Both the position numbers and the translations under genes were made by a program. Shown piece after piece: positions 55,588 to 64,000 of a stretch of 64,000 nt of DNA (position 1 is its first letter; each line of letters starts with the position of its first letter). Below the pieces are notes generated by a model. That model searched no databases. It worked only from the letters and a program-made list of their open reading frames with translations, and was not told where the DNA came from. Origin of the DNA: Zopfochytrium polystomum (taxonomy: Eukaryota; Chytridiomycota; Chytridiomycetes; Chytridiales; Chytridiaceae). The stretch lies in the NCBI GenBank assembly GCA_025765615.1, contig JAIVFJ010000004.1:62001-126000 (forward strand), given 5' to 3'.

Positions 55588-56502
55588 TTACTTCGATTCG
55601 CTGGCAACGCCTTTGCCGCCTGTAGTCGAACGACCTTCCGTTGCGGCAGGCTCTTTAGGAGCCTTGACGGGAATGAGCGCAGGGTGGATATTGGGGATGA
55701 CGCCGCCTTGCGAAATCGTGATCCCGTGCAGAAGCGTGTTCAGCTCCTCGTCATTTCTGATGGCCAGCTGCAGGTGACGCGGAATGATACGCGCCTAGAT
55801 TTGCAAAGAAGGGCAAGTGTTACCAACAGTGCCAGATTGGACGCACAGCAAGCGAAGCTAAATATACCTTTTTGTTGTCCCTAGCGGCGTTTCCGGCCAG
55901 CTCCAGAACTTCGGCCGTCAAATCTTTGTTCCAAGGCGGCAAACAATTCATCTTGTTAAAAAAGGGCGCGCAGGGAAGCAATTGGTGGAGCGGGAAAATC
56001 AATCCATGGAACGTTCTTACACTCAAGAACGGCTGCAAGGTAGATTGGCGCTCCTAAACCGACGAGAAAGTTAAAAAAAAAAAAAAAAAAGGAATCCAGC
56101 GAAAAGCAGTAAGTCAACCACTCTTGGTAGGATGGGTAATGAAAACGAGTGAAAAAGGGCGGAAATAAGCACCTGAGCCAACTCGCTGCGAATAGTTTCC
56201 TTTCTTAAGGTACCTGTGCACTCGACCCACAGGGAACTGAAGTCCTATATTGGAAGGTGTTTCAGTCTTAAACGACAGGGAGTTTTCAATAAAGATTCCA
56301 AAGTAGGAAATTACCGGAGCGCGCCGCACGCGTCATGGAAGTTCCCTTCGCGCGGGGAGTTCGGGGACCCTTCAATACCCATCGCACGTCACAACTTTTA
56401 GTTTCGGACAAAATATCACGCTGTCTTATCTGGACGTTCGACTCTTACCCGAACTTTTCCCGTTTTGTTCAGAAAGGCTTTCGCCTCGGCCGTAGTTTCC
56501 AT
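55588..56502 (-). CDS. Histone H2A variant, five exons
   Basis: Exons 56502-56449, 56266-56173, 56053-56021, 55923-55868 and 55794-55588 sum to 444 nt, that is 147 residues and a stop, which supports the whole model. The histone fold is canonical H2[73 protein letters not shown] and [16 protein letters not shown]. It is unlike H2A.Z in the KKGNY and NAARDNKK regions. The N-terminal tail [20 protein letters not shown] is poor in Lys/Arg and starts acidic, unlike the usual SGRGK-type tail. The C-terminus (GVASESK) has no SQ(E/D) motif, so it cannot give the usual gamma-H2A mark. A small extra exon in intron 1 cannot be excluded. No H2B gene was found beside it. Confidence 0.88.
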
Positions 56503-57202
56503 CTTGATGTTCGGTGATGTCCGGACGGGTGTGGATCGGTTTTGAGGGGAGGTGTTTAGCGGAGCACCAAATCGAATGCAATTGTAAAGCGTCGCGGTGT
56601 AAGCATTGAGGGGGCAAGCTGGGTGCCTCCTTGCGACCAAGCATCACCGACGCAAGAGCGATTGTGGAGGAAGCCCAAGCTCAGATCGTCAACGGATCCG
56701 ACCGACCGGACATGGACGTTGAGGTTGGGAGACCCCCGCGCCACCAGCGACTTAATGGAAACCCTTCTCCGTCAAAACTCCTGGCGAGTTTTCACAAGCG
56801 CTCTATTCAAGCGCTCTTTGTTCTCTAACGATCGCCTTCCTAGTGTTGGCTCACCATGGTCCGCGACTGGCGGAGGGCTGGTGATGCGGCTGACATTGTG
56901 TGCCCTGGCTGAGCTTTTCTTCACAGGCACCACCCAAGTTGACAAGGTAATTTCAACACTGAAACGGCTGCGTATTTGTGTATAAATGCTAACAGGACCA
57001 GAAGCAGGTTTCCGCCACTCTAACGCTGCGGCTAACAAAACCAGTGCACGAGTATGTTCCAAATCGATTTCTCGAAGTGAAAGGCGAAGAGTGAATGGAT
57101 GCAATTGTTGTAAGAGACCCAAAATAGTTGGGTGACGGAAACGAGAAAGCCGGGAAAGAGATGTAATAGGGAATAGAGCAACAAAGGAGGACAAACGACG
57201 CT
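56503..57202. other. Spacer upstream of the H2A variant
   Basis: Divergent side of H2A. The plus strand has short open pieces at about 56640-56830 and 56880-56985 with protein-like composition and a CTTCACAG acceptor-like site, but they fit no family and no full gene. No H2B-like sequence is present. Confidence 0.4.
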
Positions 57203-58689
57203 TTACGGAGAAGCCTTTGAATCGGAAATAAGGCACTCCAGCGGAAAGTAGCCGGATTCTCCTGTGGCTTCGTTGAGCCCTAGGGCCCATCCATCGTTGA
57301 ATGCGCAGGCTACTTTGATAACATCGCCGCTGCTTAGGGTCAGTTCGCTGGCGCCGCCTGCTTTAACGCCCTTGTAAGGGTTGCGTGGGTCCGGTGTGTG
57401 CGGACGAACGGCGTCGTACTTCATGTTTGGGGTCTTCGCCAGCACATTTGCAATGAGGAACCCTCCAGCCGGGCCAGAAAAATTGAACCCAAGAGACGTG
57501 AGCGTGGATGGAGACGCAGGGGTCGAAGCGGACTGGGGAGAAGTTGAGAGGAGCTGGGGAGGCGACTGCGTTGAAGGTTGTTTTTGCTGAGGTGGTGACT
57601 GTAAAAGCGCGAACCGATTTGGGGGATGGGCCTCTGTGCTCCCGTAACCATCCGCATCGAAAGCATCGTCATCGAACGGTTCCGGAGAGACGGCTGTGGA
57701 AAACGGGTCTTCGTCCTGAACCATGCGGCCCGTCGACCCTGTTTTGTATATCTTTCGCCGCAGTGAGCGTGAGAGGCTGTCGGCGGCACCAATGGCGGCT
57801 GCAGCGGCGCGAGCAGCACTAGTCGCATCTCCAATGGACACCATGGCCACGTCGCGGTCAAGTGTGGCAGATCTGCTGTCTCCTCCTGCAATTGTTGTAG
57901 CCTTGCTGCTGCGACGAGAGAAGAAACCAGGGTCCATAGGCCGCAGCGAAAGCTGAGGCAGGTCAGCATCACGGTTGAACCGTCGACGACGGCGTGCAAC
58001 CACAAAAACGAAGGCAACACAGATCGCGACCAGGACTGCAAGCGACACGAGCAAGGGCACGGCGTATTTTTGCGAGAGGAACAGAGTGTCCGATTGAGAT
58101 GGTCCGGTTCCAGCTGACTGTGACGAGCTCGTTTCAGAAGCAGGCTGCACGCTGCTGGTCGTCACCGCGAGCGATTGCGATTGCGAAGCGGTTTTGAAGC
58201 TTGCAGATGCGGTTGAAGAGGCGGAGGAGGAAACCGCGACAGCACTAGAGAACGAATAAATCGAAAACCTGTTGCTGAAGGCCGTCGAGCCGCACGCCAG
58301 TGAATCCGACGGGCACTTGTTTTCGCACTACACACCGCACGCGGTGGGGAAAAGAAATCGTTTAATTGGGCAATCCAACGTGGAGGCTGCCATCCTATTG
58401 AGACATTACGAACCGAAGAAGGGTCTTGCTGGTAGAAGAGCGTCAGGTTCTGTGCACAGCCGCAAACAAAGCGGTTGAGTAGCTGGCCCACGACGATGAC
58501 CGCCGACTGCGGCGATGAGGCGATTGCCGCGGTGAACGCGAGCGTGAGTGCGCAGGACTGGGCGCACGCGCTGACCGACGCAGGCACGCCGTCCGACGCA
58601 ACGGTGATGTAGTTGGACAGTAGGGCTGGATTCGACGGTGGCGACGAGAAGCCGTAGCAGCCCACAAGGGTGTTTGCCGCGGTCGACAT
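57203..58689 (-). CDS. WSC-TM-SH3 membrane protein
   Basis: Two exons, 58689-58414 and 58315-57203, give 462 residues. The 98 bp intron has a GTTCGT donor and AAG acceptor, chosen because it restores the cysteine pattern. Residues of about 7-115 form a WSC domain (LVGCYGFSS, SVSACAQSCA, FVCGCAQNL, CPSDSLACGS), a carbohydrate-binding fold of fungal wall sensors. A Ser/Thr-rich linker follows. The membrane helix is VPLLVSLAVLVAICVAFVFV, then RRRRRF as stop-transfer. The cytoplasmic part is disordered. The last 65 residues form an SH3 domain (ASELTLSSGDVIKV, DGWALGLNEATGESGYFP). The layout suggests a wall-stress or adhesion sensor that recruits proline-rich partners inside. No signal peptide precedes the WSC domain from this Met, so an upstream exon may be missing. 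Confidence 0.84.
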
Positions 58690-59251
58690 GCTTCCGGATT
58701 TGGGACTACAAAATGAGAAAAAAAAAAAAAAAAAAAAAAGAAGAACAAAAAGAAAAAGGATCCTCTCCTTCCTTCTTTCTACTTTTGGTTATTACATTCC
58801 TGTGTTTGTTCTGTCTCCTCTGGTTTTTGTCTCTCCAAACCCACACGGCCATCTCCATCCTTCTGCAACCCCTGGGCCTCACTCACTTCCTCATTCCCAA
58901 ATCGCTGCTTGTGAACAATGTAAACTTGTACTATATTTTGAGATGTGATGTGGGGCGAACTCAGTGGCGGGACACAAAAATAAGTGAATTAAAAAAAAGA
59001 ACATAACCGCAATAAATAGAAAATGACGGAATCTTGATGTCCACCATTTCGTATGCTGGTACGAGATTTGATGCGAGGTAATGCAGTGCATGCCGGCTAA
59101 CTGAATTAAATTGATTAAGCCAAAGATGTGGGACGAGGGACGCGAAATATTTGTGGTGCCAATCGTCTCCTTGGCTGCTGACCCTACGTTGTGGTCCTAC
59201 GCTCAACTGTGTTCATACGCGAGTGCTCCGTAATGTGAGCTCCTGGGGCTG
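58690..59251. other. Intergenic spacer
   Basis: Between two minus-strand genes; includes an A run at about 58719-58739. No gene or RNA seen. Confidence 0.5.
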
Positions 59252-60618
59252 TCATAGTAGGTTGGAAGGAAGCCTCCGAATGTCCTCCAAGTGTTCGTTC
59301 GACGAGATATGGTACTCCGTCATCGCCAAAAGTGCACTCAGACTCAGCCACCATCCCAGTTGGAATCCAACAGGGAGAGCATCCAGTCCATGATATGCTG
59401 CACAAGAGCGTGAGCATATTCTGAATATGCACCAACACAGCGACTCACCAATGGCTGTGCTGAGCAGCAGTGTGAGGCTTATTAGCAGCCACTTGTATCG
59501 TGTTCGGGCCCATAGACAGCTTCACTCAAAAATTTTAGTTCAAGCAGGGAGTAGCAATGAACTTACCCTCCTGCCGATGCCAAAGCAAACAAGACTACAA
59601 GCAATTTCCACGCAGGCCAGATCGGCACTCGCTCTGACGAGTCCGTAAATAGTAGCACGATTGTGCCCCTCGCAAAGGTCCAGCCCAGTCTAGTGGGCAG
59701 GTTGGACCAGTATAAGAAGTCTGACAATTGTAACGCGCAGGCAAGTACAGCTGAAACGATGCCGATAACTTCGCCGAGTTTGTCTCGGCTTAGGAGCCTC
59801 CGCCTTGGACCTGAGGGAAATAATGGTTTAGAATGCAAATAAAGAAGTTGCTTGGCGGACTCTCACCACCATGAAGACGGTGACACCAATCGAAAGCCAA
59901 TAAAATCAAAACTGAGCTCAAACTATTTTGACATAGTAACAGTACCAACAATGCGTCCTTGATTGGCAGAGCCAAAAGGACTGAGCGGTCAATGAAAGTG
60001 GGGGACACGATGATGCAGAGTTCGAAAGATACGGCAAGGAGAAAGATGGTTGTTGCGAAGACGACGAGAACGCTCCAGACACGGATACGAACAAGAGTAT
60101 CCTGAGACTTGACTGGAAAAACAGCCACAAATGATGTCGAAGGACAAGCAGCCAAGGCTTGAGAAGTGGAAGAATCCGTCGGCTTGATGAGGGGTTGGAT
60201 CTCGTCATTGCAGGAGCATGCCGACGAGCTGAGATGCATGGTCGACAATCGTGAAGAAACTGTCGAGGTCGACTCCGACGACGAGAAAGGGATCTGACCC
60301 ACAGACGAAGACGAGGACGACGGCGCGGACGAGACGGCCGTCAAGGACGATGTAGGGGAAGACGGTAAGGAGGAAGAAGGAAGCGGCAAAGCGCTTGGAC
60401 CGAACAGCTTCATTGCAACGAGAGAGTAAGCGAGCCTCCTGGGTGCCAGGGCCATTCCAATGGGTCCACAGATACGTCAAAGCGAGCGGAGAGGCTATTG
60501 TCAGCGTAGCGACGACCACGGCACCGGCAAAGAGGACGGGAGCAAGGACCGCAGGCAGGGATTGAGGTTGGCCCAAGGCGGCTGGGTGCACCTGCTGCTG
60601 CGTAGGTATAATATACAT
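59252..60618 (-). CDS. Multi-pass membrane protein of unknown function
   Basis: Exons 60618-59867, 59810-59567, 59459-59449 (11 nt) and 59397-59252 total 1152 nt once one extra base is dropped between about 60290 and 60360. This gives 383 residues. Hydrophobic segments include VLAPVLFAGAVVVATLTIA, FFLLTVFPYIVL, WSVLVVFATTIFLLAVSF, LPIKDALLVLLLC, GIVSAVLACALQL, LVVLFALASAGGTAIA and LGWWLSLSALLAM, so about seven spans. A Ser-rich loop lies between spans 2 and 3. Seven spans would fit a GPCR-like receptor, but I see no family motif. The microexon uses a CTCAG acceptor and GTGAGT donor; without it the last exon would be out of frame. It ends EDIRRLPSNLL. Confidence 0.68.
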
Positions 60619-60926
60619 GTGCGTGGGCAATAGGGGGAGGCGCAGCAAGATCATAGATCACCAACAAACACAACAAGGAGATAAAAAAAAGGAGAAAAAA
60701 AAAATAAAGAAGAAAGAAAGAACAGAAAGAAAGAACGAAAATGGGAAAAAAAAGACCGAGAAAAAAAAATATCACTCTTGCAAAGTGAGGTTATGTTTGT
60801 CTGTCTGTTTTTGGCACAGACTCACGTTCTCAACCACCTTCACCTCCACTCAGCTACCACGCCCGCCCGCGCTGCGTATGATGTGTAGCGGGCAATAAGG
60901 ATGAAGATTAACCTGGCTGTGAATGA
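60619..60926. other. Spacer, promoter side of the membrane-protein gene
   Basis: Purine-rich in plus sense; nothing specific seen. Confidence 0.45.
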
Positions 60927-61286
60927 TCTGCGTATTGCTCAACTAGTCGATACTCCTTCTGCAATACTGTTTATGTATCACTCCGCGGAGATCATGCTCA
61001 CTACTCTCGTTACTACATTCCAATCGCTATCAGTGAACGTTGCACTGAATTCCCTGGCACACCGGATGAGAATGCAACTGCAAATGGAATTATTCGCAAC
61101 CACATCTCTGAACTTCTTCAACTACAAATCTCTGACCATTTTCCAATGACATATAACCTTATAGCTGAGCTCCGTGATGCATACAGTATTACAAACCCCA
61201 TGATGATTCGCTCAATTATCAATGACTACAAAAATAAGATATGGGAAGGCCACGCCTTACCACCTCGCCCGCGAGGATATTTGTAA
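60927..61286 (+). CDS. Orphan 119-codon open frame, unrecognised, no ATG at its start
   Basis: A frame open from just after the TGA at 60924-60926 to TAA at 61284-61286. It has balanced, protein-like composition (for example ERCTEFPGTPDENATANG, MIRSIINDYKNKIWEGH, ending RPRGYL). The first Met is in the second half. It looks like the C-terminal part of a larger gene cut off on its left, lying next to the Helitron end on the opposite strand. It could be a captured gene piece or part of another mobile element. No family recognised. Confidence 0.35.
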   Translation, partial: SAYCSTSRYSFCNTVYVSLRGDHAHYSRYYIPIAISERCTEFPGTPDENATANGIIRNHISELLQLQISDHFPMTYNLIAELRDAYSITNPMMIRSIINDYKNKIWEGHALPPRPRGYL

Positions 61287-61360
61287 TCCAGCACCCCAGA
61301 GGGGAGCTAGATTAAACTTGGTTAAACTTTATTCTTGTAACTTCTGCATTGCCGATGCAA

Positions 61361-64000
61361 TTATTGATCCAGCAAGATAGAAAGAGTATCCAATCTTTGA
61401 TCTTCTTCCAACCTTTTTTGGAACCCTGGACTCTCCCAGAGTGATGACACCCTGTCATACGGAAAACCCTTCACCATGAGGCCAGCCATGTTTTTCACAC
61501 ATGACAGAGCCACAAACATGAGCCCTGTTGTTTGTTCTTTGGAGCCAATGTCAACATAAGCAGAAGCAAGTGTTTGCCCTTGACTCTTGTGAATTGTCAT
61601 GGCTTAGGCCAGCCTCAAGGGCAACTGTGTATGTGTTCCTCCATTAGTGCCATCAACTGATATCAGAGAGATAGCCACATATTTCTCATGTCCCTCAACA
61701 CCGTCATCAAAAGAGGGACCAGGGGCAGCATATTGGTCCATTTCAACCACCACAAACAGCGGCATTGCAGCGTTGTCAGATCCAAAAACTATATCTTGGA
61801 CAGTACCAAGTGCACCATTTGTAAGCCCAACACGCTTCCACATATTTGATGTTAGGGCAACCCTTGCCCCAATGGCAATGTAAATGAAGTTCTCCAAGTT
61901 TTGAAAGTCCTTGGAATCCTTACTTCTTGCATCTTCAGGATTATTGAGTGCAGTTACCTGAACAATTGGAGAGGGAAGCTGCTGCAGCTGGGCGTGGGTA
62001 TGCTCCTCAACTGCAGAGTTTGTGAAGAATAAATGCACTGAATCCCGAAATTGGTTTTGGTAAATCTCACGTGCACCAGCCCTTTCATAACTGCAGTTGT
62101 TCATAAGAAATCTCCAGTGATCTTTTGTCATGATGCCTTTGCGCAATGCCCTCAAGAGGTCAACAAAAGTTGCTTGGTTCAGGTCATGGCCAACAACCTG
62201 CTGACGATGGATTGTTGTGAGGCGTGCAGTCTTGTTGAAAAGTTTATAGGAATGATAACCAGCCTTTCCTTGGTCTGTTTTTGCACTAGTGCCATTAAAT
62301 AACGGAGTACCTCCAACTGGAGGTATCTGAGCCAAGTCTCCCGCCAACAGGATAGAAAGGCCCCCGAATGGCACATCTGGCTTAACAAATGTTTGCCTCA
62401 AGCATGAGTCCATCTTGCCCATTTCGCAGCTGACCATTGAGCATTATTCATCCACAATGAGCAGCCTCACATTGCGAAAAACCTGCTGAAGATTTCCAAG
62501 CTGTTTTCCTGAGATCAAGCCACCCCTCTTTGATCCACGTACATCAAGCTTCAATAGAGAGTGTAAAGTTGTTCCTCCAATGGCAAACGCAGCTTTAGCT
62601 GTGAAGGCTGCACAAACAACTTCATTTTGCAAAAAGCTGCTGGACAGAGCATTGATTACATGGGACTTCCCAGTGCCTGCTGTGCCATTCAGTATAAAGA
62701 GGGACTGATTTTGATCCCTCATTTCATTCAATATGTGATCAAAAACCTGCCGTTGGACAGGATCCAGGCTCTCTGGGCTGACATAAGGAGCCTCTGCACC
62801 TTCAGTGCCATCTCCCAGTGCTTGCTTGTTTTTTTCAACAAATTTGGTGCCCACCTTCAGTTTCTCCTCTGAATACCTCAAACGATGGATACTCCAGTCA
62901 TAGTTTGCTGCCAAAATCCAAGTCTGTCAGACTGTGTGTTTTGTTGCACATCTGCCTGTGGAAGCTCATCTGCAGCATTCATCCACATTTCCCTGACCAA
63001 ATCCACTTCCTCCATTGCCATAACATCTCTTCCTTGTCTTGCAGCTTCATTCTGGTTGCCACGCATTTTTTTCAATTCAGCTGCCAGTAAATGGTCCATT
63101 TCACAAATTCGCTTTAGGGCATCATTGCTGCAGTGCAAAAGGAAATTTTTCCAGTCCTCTTCAGCTACTTCCAAGTTTCTGAGCTACTGAAAAGATGCTT
63201 CATGCCATGGCTTGTACTTGGCTAGTTGTTGCCAGCAGTATTTCTTCTGAGCATCAGTTCCCTCCTTGCTTGGCCGATGTTTTGGAGTAAACACAACAAC
63301 TACTTTCTGAGAGCTCTCACTACTTCTTTCATCAAGAGCTCCTTTCTTGACCTTATGCCCAATGCAAAAATCTAACAAGCTCATGTTGGCATACAGAGCA
63401 TTCATATCTCTTTTCATGTACAGTTTGAGCAATGTTGAGTCTGCAGCAGTGATTTCAGCAGGGGCATCAGCAGCTTGCCTCATCACATCAAATCGCTCAG
63501 AGTCAAAGTTGATGCTGATATGGACAAATTCCAATGAGCAGCTGACGTGCTTGCCTCCAGAAAGGAGTCTGAATGTTTCACCTCCACCAATGTCCCTGTG
63601 CTCCAGTGTTTTGCAGCATTATGGAGCAAAGAACAGTAGAGGGGTCTTTATCATCTCCTGCTCTTTGAACAACTGCATTGAATGTGCTGTTGATATTTCT
63701 GCTGCGCTTTTCAGCCTTGGATGCATACTTGACCATATATTCAAACGCAGCCCTCACATCAATAATAATTTGGAGGTCCACATTTCCTCTCCAATGGTGA
63801 AGCTGTAGAGGAAAAAATGTGGATTCATAAATGGATCATTTCTCCTGGGAACAATTTTTGCAGTGACCTTTCCAGAAACGTCTTCAAAATTTGTGTGAGT
63901 GCTCTCACACACAGAGCAAGGGAATCCAAATCTACACCCATCCTGCCTCTCTGAATAGCAGTATCCATTAGGCCTACAGACTAAATACAAAATTTACTGC
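61361..64000 (-). mobile_element. Decayed Helitron (replicase-helicase), runs off the window
   Basis: From the right edge leftwards the minus strand reads as a Helitron helicase protein. First is CRFGFPC and RRNDPFMNPHF, then WRGNVDLQIIIDVRAAFEYM with YASKAEKRS. The Pif1-type helicase domain follows: GTAGTGKSHVINAL (Walker A), LLIVDE (Walker B), LAGDLAQIPPVGG, and the C-terminal MTIHKSQGQTLASAY and FVALSC, where families have ALSR. The Rep (HUH) part would lie beyond 64000. There are in-frame stops near 63183, 62441 and 61606 and frameshifts near 63800, 63560 and 62900, so this copy is dead. The 3' terminal hairpin was not located with confidence. Confidence 0.85.

Noticed and set aside
56623..56985. 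H2B gene divergent from the H2A variant
   Set aside because: None of the H2B core motifs is present in any frame on the plus strand.
1..64000. tRNA, rRNA, CRISPR or bacterial operon features
   Set aside because: No B-box-like GGTTCGAAT with matching A-box was found, there is no rRNA-like sequence, no spaced repeat array, and the genes have spliceosomal introns.

Overview
The window is fungal-type nuclear DNA. Compact GC-rich genes carry 70-240 bp GT-AG introns. A WSC-domain surface protein, an mpaB-type oxygenase pair, a berberine-bridge oxidase, a Tf1-like chromovirus and a DIRS-type element all occur together. I favour an early-diverging, chytrid-like fungus, but no marker in the window settles this. 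TGA, TAA and TAG all behave as stops, so the code looks standard.

Layout. 1-8.5 kb is repeat debris: an internally deleted hAT-like transposase, a diverged copy of the window's own LTR, a 182 bp hairpin element and copies of two dispersed repeats. 8.7-27.5 kb is a gene island: a head-to-head pair of mpaB-type oxygenases, a membrane-anchored FkbM methyltransferase, an unrecognised Ser/Thr-rich protein, ALG7 (first enzyme of N-glycan assembly), a Ser/Pro-rich acidic protein, an Hv1-type proton channel and an RBM25/Snu71-type splicing factor. 28-41.2 kb is a second repeat block: a decayed NACHT-ankyrin (NLR-like) gene, a DIRS-type RT/RNaseH/tyrosine recombinase element, and a nearly pristine chromodomain Ty3/gypsy element with identical 308 bp LTRs and a 5 bp target duplication, inserted about 90 bp past the recombinase stop. 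42.1-60.6 kb is a second gene island: an FAD monooxygenase, a TKL-like kinase ending in a CaaX box, a secreted berberine-bridge-type oxidase, a relic of a third mpaB-type gene, a C2H2 factor, a five-exon H2A variant, a WSC-TM-SH3 protein and a multi-pass membrane protein with an 11 nt microexon. 60.9-64 kb is a decayed Helitron running off the right edge.

The genes do not form one pathway. Shared themes are redox enzymes (mpaB-type, FMO, berberine-type), membrane or wall sensing (WSC-SH3, Hv1, prenylated kinase) and housekeeping (ALG7, RBM25, H2A).

The main cross-gene signal is that many otherwise sound genes are interrupted by single extra bases, always of the +1 type and usually in short homopolymers. 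After removing them, exon lengths sum exactly to multiples of three. This points to insertion-type sequence errors or, less likely, tolerated +1 shifts. It matters for any protein predicted from this sequence.
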